A stretch of DNA of 64,000 nucleotides, taken from contig JBMYRH010000001.1 in assembly GCA_049602155.1 (NCBI GenBank), forward strand, positions 1-64,000, read 5' to 3'. The position numbers were made by a program, and so were the translations under genes. Shown here in pieces: positions 1 to 8,266 of this stretch. This stretch comes from JBMYRH01 sp049602155 (GTDB lineage: Bacteria; Myxococcota_A; UBA9042; PHBI01; JBMYRH01). Each line of letters begins with the position of its first letter. Positions within the stretch are counted from its first letter, which is position 1. The notes beneath the pieces were generated by a model that was given only the letters and a program-made list of their open reading frames with translations, had not been told where the DNA came from and did no database searches.

Positions 1-1392
1 CAGCGCCACCGTGATCATTCCCTCTGGGAAGACGCAGCTCGCCACGTCCTCTCGTCTTATGGGCTGAGCCATGACGTCGACAACCTGCGCCGATTCGCGA
101 ACATGTACTTAAAAGACGCGACGCTCATGGAGACGGCCCTGGCCGAGGATGTTCACCGCATCCGCAACGAATTCAACTTCCAGGAGTGCTTCAAGTTTGA
201 GAAGAAGCGCGCGTTCCTGGGAGCAGCTCAGTGCTTCATCGATTACCAGAAGGAGTACCCGAACGCCGAGAAAGCCCCGGCCGCGATCTTCAACGCTGGT
301 CTCAACTTCTTCAAAGCGAAGCAGGTTGAGAAGGCCCTCGAGATGCAGAAGCGGCTGTACGAGCAGTACAACACCCACGAGCTCGCACCGAAGGCCCTTT
401 ACTCCATCGCTGAGATCTTCCGGGAGACGGCCGTGTATGAGCAATCTGCTGAGGTGTATGAGGTGTTCGTTCAGAGCTACCCCAACCACCCACTCGCAGA
501 GAAGGCCCTCCGCTTCGCCTCTATCTTCAGGAAGACACTGGCGCAGTACAGCGACGCTGTGAACAACCTTGAGCTGTACCTCAAGCGTTACCCCGACCCG
601 GTAAAGTCACCGCGCGTCCACCTGGACATCGTGCTGATCCACGAAAAACAGAAGAGCCCGAACCCGATCTTGCGGGCGGTCCGTCAGCATCTGAAGCGCT
701 ACAAGACCGAGCCAGGCGGCATTCGCCTCCGTGTCCTGCGCGCGAAGGGTCGCGCCCTCGCGCGACTCGGGAAGGATAAAAAGGCGAAGCAGGCCTTTGA
801 GGACACCGTGAACTACTTCAAGGGGATGGAGGATGACGCCGTGCGGGCCCTCCAGCTCCCCGCGATCTCAGCGGTCGCCGAGTCGCACTTCAACCTCGGT
901 GAGGGGCTCCTCGCTCGAGCCCGGTGGGTGAAGCTCAAGGGCAGTGAAGCGAAGATGAAGAAGGCGATTAAGCAAAAGCTGACGCTGATGAATGAGGCGA
1001 AGAAGATCTACGAGCAGGTCATCAAGTACGGTCACCCAGGTTGGATGATCGCGGCTTACAGTCAGCTGGGCCTCGCCTACCGAGACTTGGCTCGCGCCGT
1101 CGAGAACACTGAGGTCCCTCGGAAGCTCAGGCGCAACCCAGACGCCGTCGAAGAGTACAAGACGGTGATGGCCGAGCGCGCCAAGCCCATTCGAAGCAAA
1201 GCCATCGCGAGCTACGCCAAGGCACTCTCGATCGCCCGTGAAGAGCACTGGTTCAACAAATACAGCCAGCGCGCAGAGAACGCGATCGCCCAGCTCGACT
1301 TGAGCGACCGATCCATCAAAGAGTCACGAATCAAACCAAACCGGGTCGAATCGAACAGCGGTCTCCCTGACTTCAAGCAGGAGGTGAAGTGA
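1..1392 (+). CDS. TPR-repeat protein, 5' end cut by window (GltD-like?)
   Basis: The frame is open from base 1 with no stop, so this is the C-terminal 463 residues of a longer protein; the ATG at 103 is internal. The visible part is a chain of TPR-like helical hairpins (repeated patterns of A-x-F/L-Y-x-x-F/A followed by YP, for example around residues 70-200), with basic, helical C-terminal sequence. It has no membrane segment in the visible part. The stop codon touches the start of the next gene, and three more genes of an AgmX/Glt-type set follow on the same strand. By context it could be the large TPR component (GltD-like) of a gliding-motility-type envelope complex; that is inference from neighbours, since TPR sequence alone does not fix a function. 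Confidence 0.8.
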   Translation, partial: QRHRDHSLWEDAARHVLSSYGLSHDVDNLRRFANMYLKDATLMETALAEDVHRIRNEFNFQECFKFEKKRAFLGAAQCFIDYQKEYPNAEKAPAAIFNAGLNFFKAKQVEKALEMQKRLYEQYNTHELAPKALYSIAEIFRETAVYEQSAEVYEVFVQSYPNHPLAEKALRFASIFRKTLAQYSDAVNNLELYLKRYPDPVKSPRVHLDIVLIHEKQKSPNPILRAVRQHLKRYKTEPGGIRLRVLRAKGRALARLGKDKKAKQAFEDTVNYFKGMEDDAVRALQLPAISAVAESHFNLGEGLLARARWVKLKGSEAKMKKAIKQKLTLMNEAKKIYEQVIKYGHPGWMIAAYSQLGLAYRDLARAVENTEVPRKLRRNPDAVEEYKTVMAERAKPIRSKAIASYAKALSIAREEHWFNKYSQRAENAIAQLDLSDRSIKESRIKPNRVESNSGLPDFKQEVK

Positions 1393-2588
1393 TGCGATCA
1401 GCCATCATCCTATCCAGCCTCTTTCTCCTCCTCATCCCAACCTCTGTGTCGGCGGGCCCCTACGAAGAGGGGCTCAAGCTCGTGGACAACCCGAGCGTGT
1501 TGGCGACTCGGATCCCCGAGGCGATCGGCAAGTTCCAGGCCGCAGTGAAGCAGAAGCCCTCCAATGTCCACGCCTGGTACAACCTAGGCCTCCTGCTCCA
1601 GATGAACGGAGACCTGCCTGGGGCTGAGGCCGCTTGGAAGAGCGCTCTAAAAGCTGACGCAGGATACATCTCGGCAGACGCACGCCTGGCTGAGTTGCAA
1701 CTCAACCGGGGAGATGTCGAGGGGGCTAAAGCACGGCTCGAAGGCATCATCGCTAAACATCGATATCAAGCAGAGGCCCGTAACATCTTGGCTGGCTTGG
1801 CCATCGACGCGGAAGATTGGGATGGAGCGATTAAGCACGCGCGGAACGTGCTGCTCGGTGATCCTGAGAACGTGAACGCCTACGTGAACCTCTGCGTCAC
1901 GTACTTCAAGCAAGGCTTGATTGACCAGGCTTGGCTTGTCGCCACGACGGCCCTCGATCGCCGGCGTGAGATGGAGCTCCCGGAACCGGCTGCGCTCTAC
2001 AACCTCCTCGGCCTGATCTACCTAGAAAAGGACGACTCACGAAACGCAGCAGCGAGCTTCATGCGCGCCCTCAAAGAGGATCCCCGCCAGATCGACGCGA
2101 AGCTGAACCTCGCCGCGCTCGAGCTGTCCTATGGAGACTTTGATACGGCCCTGAAGCGATTTGATGAGGCCTTGGAGTTCCAACCCAAGGTCGCCGAACT
2201 TCATACGAGTCGCGCTGTGGCTTTGCGTGGCCTCGAGCGCTACGAAGAGGCTGAGAAAGGCTACGAGATGGCCCTCAGCCTCGATCCTACGAGCCTGGAT
2301 CCCTACTACAACCTCTGTGTGCTCCATCACCAGTACACCAACAACTACGAGGCAGCCGAGACGTACTGCTCACAATACAAAGAGCGCATCGATCGCAAGC
2401 ATAAGAAGTGGCGCGAGATCACGAAGCGTGTTCGCAGCATCACGGACACCTTGGAAGCCTTGCGCGCAGATGCGGCCGCGACCGCAGCTGAGATGACTGA
2501 AGAGGGCGGTGACCCCTCCGGAGAAACGGGGACTGATGAGGGTCCACCCGACCCGGTGAGCCCCACAGAAGAAGGTAAAACACCCTAG
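1392..2588 (+). CDS. Secreted TPR-repeat protein (GltE-like?)
   Basis: 398 residues. An N-terminal signal peptide (hydrophobic IILSSLFLLLIPTSVSA, cleavage likely after SVSA) is followed by about eight TPR units (motifs such as AWYNLGLLLQ, ALYNLLGLIYLEK, PYYNLCVLHH) and an acidic, Pro-rich tail. There is no lipobox Cys at the cleavage site, so it is probably periplasmic. Start: ATG at 1392 is preferred over GTG at 1389 because AGGAGGTG at 1379-1386 gives normal spacing; its A is the last base of the preceding TGA stop, so the two genes are translationally coupled. Likely a scaffold for protein contacts in the same envelope complex as its neighbours. Resemblance to myxobacterial motility TPR proteins (GltE) is by context only. 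Confidence 0.82.
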   Translation: MRSAIILSSLFLLLIPTSVSAGPYEEGLKLVDNPSVLATRIPEAIGKFQAAVKQKPSNVHAWYNLGLLLQMNGDLPGAEAAWKSALKADAGYISADARLAELQLNRGDVEGAKARLEGIIAKHRYQAEARNILAGLAIDAEDWDGAIKHARNVLLGDPENVNAYVNLCVTYFKQGLIDQAWLVATTALDRRREMELPEPAALYNLLGLIYLEKDDSRNAAASFMRALKEDPRQIDAKLNLAALELSYGDFDTALKRFDEALEFQPKVAELHTSRAVALRGLERYEEAEKGYEMALSLDPTSLDPYYNLCVLHHQYTNNYEAAETYCSQYKERIDRKHKKWREITKRVRSITDTLEALRADAAATAAEMTEEGGDPSGETGTDEGPPDPVSPTEEGKTP

Positions 2589-2877
2589 GTCGGGAACATC
2601 TGAGCAGCAGGAGGTGTCTGGTCTACGTGATCAGTCACCTACCACCTCAGGCCCACGTGGCGCCGACCACCCCACAAGGTGTCTCAAGCCATAGACAGCC
2701 CGGTCAACGCAGGGCACGACGTCATCGAATGACACCGGATTCTGCCCCTGACTTCGCAATCCCTCCTTGGACGCTAGCGTACGAGCTAGGGATGACCTAT
2801 AGTGCCAACTGGCTAGACGTTGGGCGCCTCGGCGAAACGCGACGAAGCCATCACGGTGTATCTTGGAGGAGATGTAC

Positions 2878-3168
2878 ATGAGCCGGTTGTCATATCCCAG
2901 CTCGATACTCAGAGGGCGGTTGATGAGGGCGGTGATGTCGCTCGGATTCCTGCTCACAATGAGCATCGGGGGCTCCGTCCTCGCTCAAGAAGCGGAGGAT
3001 GACGAAGGGCCTCAGGTCTTTGACTTTGAGGAAGATGAAATCAGCACCGACTACCTAAAACCCAACACCATGATGGTGGAGGGCTTACGACGTGGCCGCA
3101 TGTCGAGCCTCATCTCTGTGAGGCTACATTTCGTCGACGAGATTGTCCGGTCGGCAGAGGACATCTAA
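2878..3168 (+). CDS. Small secreted protein, GltF/CglF-like
   Basis: 96 residues. ATG at 2878 is chosen because GGAGG at 2865-2869 is 8 bases upstream; TTG 2863 and ATG 2872 lie on or too near that site. The N-terminus is a long signal peptide ending VLAQ, then an acidic stretch, a DFEEDEI core, and a basic SSLISVRLHF segment ending SAEDI. From memory, small proteins with a D-F-E-D core and an SLI-x-(I/V)-R-x-x-F tail sit next to AgmX/GltG genes in Myxococcota and include CglF/GltF; I rely on pattern recall, not alignment. It sits between a TPR gene and the FHA-TonB gene, consistent with a periplasmic or outer-membrane accessory of that complex. Confidence 0.7.
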   Translation: MSRLSYPSSILRGRLMRAVMSLGFLLTMSIGGSVLAQEAEDDEGPQVFDFEEDEISTDYLKPNTMMVEGLRRGRMSSLISVRLHFVDEIVRSAEDI

Positions 3169-3252
3169 GCGTGCAACCACTCATGAGGATTTGGCACCAG
3201 GCGGGCTGCGTGGAGCCAAGCCAAAGCGCGAAAGTTCTAGAGGACGGCGTAC

Positions 3253-5040
3253 ATGGCGAATGACAACTCGTCGATTGCGTTCAGCATCTACCAAGGGGGC
3301 AAGCTGACCCGCGAGGTAAGCTTTGATCGCGCAATCATCAACATCGGGAAACTGTCGACCTCAAACCTGAGGTTGAACGACGTAAACTCGTCGCGAAAGC
3401 ACGCCGTCGTAGAGCGATTAGAGGATGGCTCGTGGCGCGCGACCGACTTGGGCTCGACCAACGGGACATCGCTAAACGGTAAGAAGATGACCCAGGAGGG
3501 GCTCCGAGACGGAGACCGCCTCCTTATCGGCAACACGACCTTAGTGGTGCGCCTGCAGGCCGGTGAGGAGGGCGCCTCCGCGAGTGCGCCGCGTCACCGC
3601 CCAGAAGAGATTCAAGGTCTTGGCGAAGACTCCTTCTACAGCATGGAAGAGGACGAGGCTGAGTCCACGGACATGGTGCTTGAGATCGCCCTTCTGTGGG
3701 GCGAGACCGTCCTGACCATTGACCACTTCGATAAGCCGGAGACCATCGTCATCGGAGAAGAGGTCGGCGCACGCTTCAGCCTCCCCGAGGAGGCGCTTGG
3801 GGTTACAGCCTTCCCGCTGATTGAAGCGGTAAACGGTAAATTCGGCCTGAACCTCTCCCTCCCTCAATTTGAGGGGGACTTGCTCGCCGACGGCAGCGTG
3901 ATGCCCATCGGTGAGCTCGACAAAGACGGCCAACTCACAGGGCACCACTACATCATTGAGGGCCCCGTACGAGCCCGACTTCGAGTCGGCGAGTTTGTGC
4001 TGCTCATCAGCTACTCACGGATGCCGGCACGTCCCAAGTTGTCCCCGCTGGGCAACATTGATTACAACCCGTTCATCTTCATCAGCTTGTCGGCGATCCT
4101 CCATATCGCTTTCCTTGTCTTCCTCAGCCTGAAGCCTCCCGAGCAGCTGATCAGCAAGCTCGACCGCGATGCACGCCGGGCGAAGCTCATCGAGATCCTC
4201 AAGATCCAGGAGCCTGAAGAGGAGGAAGAGGAGATCGAAGAAGAGGTCGAGGACGACGCCCTCAAGGCCAAAGATCGGGAGGAGGACGAGAAGCCTGCGC
4301 CTGAGACCTTGGTCGATAAACTCAACGAGCCCAAGCCTAAGAAGGTTGATACGGACGCGCTGAGCCCTGAGCAACGCAAGGATAAAGCCCGAGAGTTGGT
4401 CCAGGACACGGCGCTGGCCAAAGCCCTCGACCAGGACACAGGCCTCTTGAGCGAGCTGCTCGCCGAGACCGATGAGAACATGATGATCGATGACCGCTTG
4501 GTCCGCACCCTCGGGTCGGTCGGCGGTGAATCCAGCCCGATGCTCGCTGCAGCCGGCGCGGTCGATCCATTCAGCGGGACCTTGGACAGCGGTGGCAGCC
4601 GAGGCTTCGCCACGCAAGGCTCTGTCGGTGCAGGGACCAGCGGCGGCATGGGCGAGAAGATCAAAGGCAAGAAGGGCCTCGATAAGCTCAAGTTCAAGGA
4701 GCGTAAGCTGACGCCCGTCGCGATCGCACAGACCGCTCGCGTGAGCGGCCGATTGGACCGCAAAACAGTGCAGCGGATCATTCGTCAGAACCTGAGCGGC
4801 ATCAAGTGGTGCTACCAAGATGCGCTTCAGAGAAACAAGAGCCTCAAGGGTAAAGTGAAGCTCGCCTTCACCATCCTGCCAAACGGCAACGTCGCGAACC
4901 CCAACGCGATCAACCCGAGTATCAAAGACCAGAAGCTCCTCTCCTGCATTAAGAAGCGGATGAAGCGTTGGCGCTTCCCCGCTCCGAAGGAAGGCGGAGT
5001 CGTCAAGGTCTCCTATCCGCTCTTGCTCAAGACCCGTTAG
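3253..5040 (+). CDS. FHA - TM - TonB-like C-terminal protein (GltG/AgmX type)
   Basis: 595 residues. Residues 1-100 form an FHA phosphothreonine-binding domain with the conserved residues visible (G32, R40, S47, H50, N70). A single membrane segment lies at about 272-296, followed by a long acidic/charged linker (E-rich at 310-345) and a C-terminal TonB-like AgmX/PglI domain at about 497-595 (IRQNLSGIKWCYQDAL, then K-KRMKRWRFP). Topology: FHA in the cytoplasm, TonB-like end in the periplasm. In Myxococcus, GltG has this FHA-TM-TonB layout and links the inner-membrane motor to outer-membrane parts. The FHA suggests control by Thr phosphorylation, and a Ser/Thr kinase gene lies 7 kb away. No ExbB/ExbD-type motor gene is in the window. 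Confidence 0.85.
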   Translation: MANDNSSIAFSIYQGGKLTREVSFDRAIINIGKLSTSNLRLNDVNSSRKHAVVERLEDGSWRATDLGSTNGTSLNGKKMTQEGLRDGDRLLIGNTTLVVRLQAGEEGASASAPRHRPEEIQGLGEDSFYSMEEDEAESTDMVLEIALLWGETVLTIDHFDKPETIVIGEEVGARFSLPEEALGVTAFPLIEAVNGKFGLNLSLPQFEGDLLADGSVMPIGELDKDGQLTGHHYIIEGPVRARLRVGEFVLLISYSRMPARPKLSPLGNIDYNPFIFISLSAILHIAFLVFLSLKPPEQLISKLDRDARRAKLIEILKIQEPEEEEEEIEEEVEDDALKAKDREEDEKPAPETLVDKLNEPKPKKVDTDALSPEQRKDKARELVQDTALAKALDQDTGLLSELLAETDENMMIDDRLVRTLGSVGGESSPMLAAAGAVDPFSGTLDSGGSRGFATQGSVGAGTSGGMGEKIKGKKGLDKLKFKERKLTPVAIAQTARVSGRLDRKTVQRIIRQNLSGIKWCYQDALQRNKSLKGKVKLAFTILPNGNVANPNAINPSIKDQKLLSCIKKRMKRWRFPAPKEGGVVKVSYPLLLKTR

Positions 5041-5090
5041 CTCACCTCAATCGCTGCACGTCATGTTGATGTGCGGCTCATTCCCGCGCC

Positions 5091-6008
5091 GTGAGAGTGT
5101 CCATGGTTCAGCGCACAGCCACCTACGCCTTCCATTGGATCGACCGCAAGGTCATCCAGGCGGCGCTGTGTGGGTGCATGCTGCTGCTCATGAGCGCGAC
5201 AGGCTGCAGCAAGGCACAAACCGACGCCATCACGATGGTGAATCACGGCGTACGTGCCTTGAACCGCGGGGACGTTGAGACCGCGAATGGGTACTTCAAA
5301 CGAGCTGCGCGGCTGGATCCAGAGAACGCGGCCGCACACTATCAGCAGGGGCTCATCGCGGTCGCTCATAAGGACGACCCCAAGGCCGCCGTCAGTCACT
5401 TTGAGCGTGCCCTGACCCTCGATCAACGGCACGTTGAGGTGCTCTACCAGCTCGGTCGACTTCACACCGAACTCGGTGACCACGCAAAAGCCGCAGAATT
5501 GCTTGGTCGTGCCTTGGAGACCGATCCAAATCACGCCGGCGCATGGCACTACAAAGGCCTCGCGCTCCTCGCGGGAGATAACAAACAGGGTGCAGATCTG
5601 GCCTGGCGCGAGTCGGTGGCCATCGATCCAGGGCGCTCCCGCTCCTTCCTCTCTCTTGGCGCCATGTATGAATCCGTCCACGCCGATGAAGCGGCGCGGG
5701 CTGTCTACATGGAGGGGTTGGCCCACAACCGTGGTGATGCAAGTCTGCTCAACAGCCTCGGCGTCTTAGAGCTACGGTTCCGTGAGATCGAGAGCTCCAT
5801 CGAGCACTTGAACGAAGCGCTCTCCCGTGATGCCGCACGCACCGACACGCTCTTCAACCTCTCCTTCGCATTCGCCGAAGCGGGTCGTCGTCGCGACGCT
5901 GTACGTCACTTGAATGCCTTCCTAAACCGCGCCGATCCCATCGAGGAGAAAGACTCCATGCGGGTCGCTCGGGCGCTCAAGGATTCGTTGCTCGCTGAAG
6001 GCCTCTAG
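5091..6008 (+). CDS. TPR-repeat lipoprotein
   Basis: 305 residues from GTG 5091 (ATG 5103 is an equally possible start; no strong ribosome binding site decides). The N-terminus has a basic/hydrophobic leader ending in SATGC, a lipobox-like site, so the mature protein is probably lipid-anchored. The rest is a run of TPRs (AAHYQQGLIAV, VLYQLGRLHTEL, AWHYKGLALLAG, LLNSLGVLELR, TLFNLSFAFAEA). It follows the FHA-TonB gene by 50 bases and is the last gene of the first cluster. A TPR lipoprotein is a known member of Glt gliding clusters, which supports but does not prove a shared role. Confidence 0.8.
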   Translation: MRVSMVQRTATYAFHWIDRKVIQAALCGCMLLLMSATGCSKAQTDAITMVNHGVRALNRGDVETANGYFKRAARLDPENAAAHYQQGLIAVAHKDDPKAAVSHFERALTLDQRHVEVLYQLGRLHTELGDHAKAAELLGRALETDPNHAGAWHYKGLALLAGDNKQGADLAWRESVAIDPGRSRSFLSLGAMYESVHADEAARAVYMEGLAHNRGDASLLNSLGVLELRFREIESSIEHLNEALSRDAARTDTLFNLSFAFAEAGRRRDAVRHLNAFLNRADPIEEKDSMRVARALKDSLLAEGL

Positions 6009-6109
6009 GGGCTATGAATCGGGCTACTCTCGTCCTTTAGCCGGGAAAGAGCCCCCTCCACGTATCAACGTCACGTGCCGGGCGTTGCCAAAGCAGGTAC
6101 CCTCCCCTC

Positions 6110-8212
6110 GTGGAGAACTGGTACCGAATCCAAGCGGCGCTCATCGCGGCGGTCATATGCACCGCCTTGGCGAGCCACGTCATGCTCAAAGGTTGGCGGC
6201 TCCCTGTCTTCCGAAGGTTCGCCTGGTTCAACCTCAACCTCGTCGCATGGTTCCTCGTCGACGCGCTCGTGTTGACTGAGGCCCTCGGACCACGCCTTGG
6301 TCACGGCGCTCGCGGCATTGTCGCCAGCCTCATCCCGGCGACGTCTCTGGGCTTCTTCTCCGGGTTCGCGCGAGGCGAAGACAGCGGCAGCTCCGATCGC
6401 CTGAGGCACGCTGCGATGGGGCTCTCCTTCGGGCTCTTCACCATGACCGTCGCGAGTTGGCCAGGGACGCCAGAGATCCGCCAGTGGATCCTCTTTGGTG
6501 CGGTGACCATCAGCCTCATGGTCGCCCTCGCTCAGATGGGGCTCCGGTACCGCACCCTCGTCTCACGCGTCGAGCGCGTGCGCTTGAAATACGTCACCGT
6601 CGCAGGAGGTGGCGTCTTCGCGCTCTTGCTCCTCGAATATGTCCCGGGGCTTCAGGTCACCTCCGCAGGTAACGTCCTGACCGCCCTCTACATGTTCTTC
6701 ATGTTCCAGGTCGTCACCCGACGACGGCTTATCGACATCTTTGAGTTTCTGGGCCGCTTCGTCAGTCTAGGCGGTCTGTCACTGGTGCTTGGGACGATCT
6801 ACGTCTTGCTCGTCGGCTGGTGGCGACACGACTTCGGGCTCTTTGTCTTCAACACCGCTATCGCGTCCGTGGTCATCCTCATCCTCTTCGAGCCCCTCAG
6901 CGCGCTGGTCCAAGAGCGCCTGACGCAGCTCGTGTTTCGCGAGAAGTTCGAGTTCACCGCTCAGGCCGAATCCTTGCGTGCAGACCTCACGAAGGTCATC
7001 GATGTCCCGACCCTCTCCAACAACGTCCTCCAGCACCTGGAGGCCTCGCGGCGCGTGACCCACGCGAGCATGTACCTCTTCGACGAAGATGGCCTGACCT
7101 ACACGTGTCTTGGCAGCATCGGGACCGAGGTCACCGAGCGATTGGATGCCATCACGAGTCGCCCATTCCTCGACCGACTGCTCGAACAAAAGGTGCTCGC
7201 CATCGAGAACCTTGAGGCCGAACGAGAGGCGCTCTCCAAGCAAGACCAGCTCGAAGATCAGGGCGGAGTCGAGGTGTTGGACGCCGTACAAACGACGATG
7301 CGCGAGCTGCACTCTGCGCTCTCCATCGGCTTCGTCAGCGGCGATCAGCTGCTAGGCATGCTGAACGTGCAAGACGAGCGGCTGCGAGAGGCCTATGGGA
7401 GCGACGAGATCAAGGCGCTCGTGGCCCTCGCCGCACAAGCGACCATCACGATTGAAAACTCCCGACTCTTCGACCGCATTAGGGAGCGCGATCGACTGGC
7501 AGCGCTGGGTGAAATGGCCGCCGGGTTGGCGCACGAGATCCGCAATCCACTCGGGGCCATCAAGGGAGCTGCCCAGCTCTTGGACGAGGTCGATTCCGAA
7601 CGAGACACCTACCTCGAGATCATCACCGAGGAGGTCAACCGCCTCAACAGCGTCGTGGGCCAGTTCCTGACCTATGCACGCCCTCTAAAGACGAGCGGTG
7701 AGCTGGTCGACGTCAACCATGTGCTGGAGCGCACGCTCACGCTGGTAAACGTCGAAGAGCATGGCTGCCAAATCGAACTCATCCAGGCGCCGAGCCTCCC
7801 ATCAACACGCACCGATCCAGAACTCCTCAGGCAAGTGGCCTTGAACCTCTCGCGCAATGCCATTGAGGCCATGGGCGAAGACGGTGGACGGCTGACTATC
7901 ACCACGTCCATCACACGTCGGCGCCCTCCCCGCCCCAGCGACGGCGGAAAGCGGGGCGACCACGTCACCTACATTCGCGTTCGATTTGAAGATGAAGGGC
8001 CTGGCATTCCGGATGAAGTCCTGCAGAGGCTTTTCATCCCCTTCTATACGACCAAACCCAGTGGTACCGGGCTCGGGCTCGCGATCTGTGATCGCATCAT
8101 CCGCAGTATGGGGGGGTGGATCGAGGTCGCGAGCTATGAAGGCGATGGTGCAGCTTTCACCCTCTACCTCCCTGTCTTTGAGCAAACTCGAAGCCCAGTG
8201 ACTTCTGCATAG
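6110..8212 (+). CDS. Polytopic sensor histidine kinase with GAF domain (orphan)
   Basis: 700 residues. About eight to nine hydrophobic segments occupy residues 1-280, then a GAF-like region (about 300-455), a HisKA dimerisation helix with phospho-acceptor His475 in the motif LAHEIRNPLG, and a HATPase domain (N box LSRNAIEAM, G1 DEGPGIP, G2 GTGLGLAI). The HEIRNPLG H-box resembles NtrB/AtoS-type kinases. No response regulator is adjacent, so its partner is unknown. Start is GTG 6110, without a good ribosome binding site; the next in-frame ATG at 6181 would cut into the first membrane helix. The membrane half looks like a 7TM-type sensor coupled to GAF, as in PrsK-like kinases. Substrate and signal are not visible. 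Confidence 0.9.
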   Translation: MENWYRIQAALIAAVICTALASHVMLKGWRLPVFRRFAWFNLNLVAWFLVDALVLTEALGPRLGHGARGIVASLIPATSLGFFSGFARGEDSGSSDRLRHAAMGLSFGLFTMTVASWPGTPEIRQWILFGAVTISLMVALAQMGLRYRTLVSRVERVRLKYVTVAGGGVFALLLLEYVPGLQVTSAGNVLTALYMFFMFQVVTRRRLIDIFEFLGRFVSLGGLSLVLGTIYVLLVGWWRHDFGLFVFNTAIASVVILILFEPLSALVQERLTQLVFREKFEFTAQAESLRADLTKVIDVPTLSNNVLQHLEASRRVTHASMYLFDEDGLTYTCLGSIGTEVTERLDAITSRPFLDRLLEQKVLAIENLEAEREALSKQDQLEDQGGVEVLDAVQTTMRELHSALSIGFVSGDQLLGMLNVQDERLREAYGSDEIKALVALAAQATITIENSRLFDRIRERDRLAALGEMAAGLAHEIRNPLGAIKGAAQLLDEVDSERDTYLEIITEEVNRLNSVVGQFLTYARPLKTSGELVDVNHVLERTLTLVNVEEHGCQIELIQAPSLPSTRTDPELLRQVALNLSRNAIEAMGEDGGRLTITTSITRRRPPRPSDGGKRGDHVTYIRVRFEDEGPGIPDEVLQRLFIPFYTTKPSGTGLGLAICDRIIRSMGGWIEVASYEGDGAAFTLYLPVFEQTRSPVTSA

Positions 8213-8266
8213 TCCCGGAATAGCGGCTCACCTCATGCAGTTGTTGCCAAGCGAAAGGAGACACCT

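Noticed and set aside
2767..2803. TTGGAC and TATAGT considered as a promoter for the small secreted gene
   Set aside because: The spacer is 25 bases, too long for a sigma70 promoter.
2631..2966. Minus-strand frame across the region before the small secreted gene
   Set aside because: It overlaps the well-supported + gene, has no signal or motif, and lacks a ribosome site.
4015..4818. Antisense frame opposite the FHA-TonB gene
   Set aside because: Low-complexity Leu/Arg composition opposite an acidic linker; no start signal or motif.
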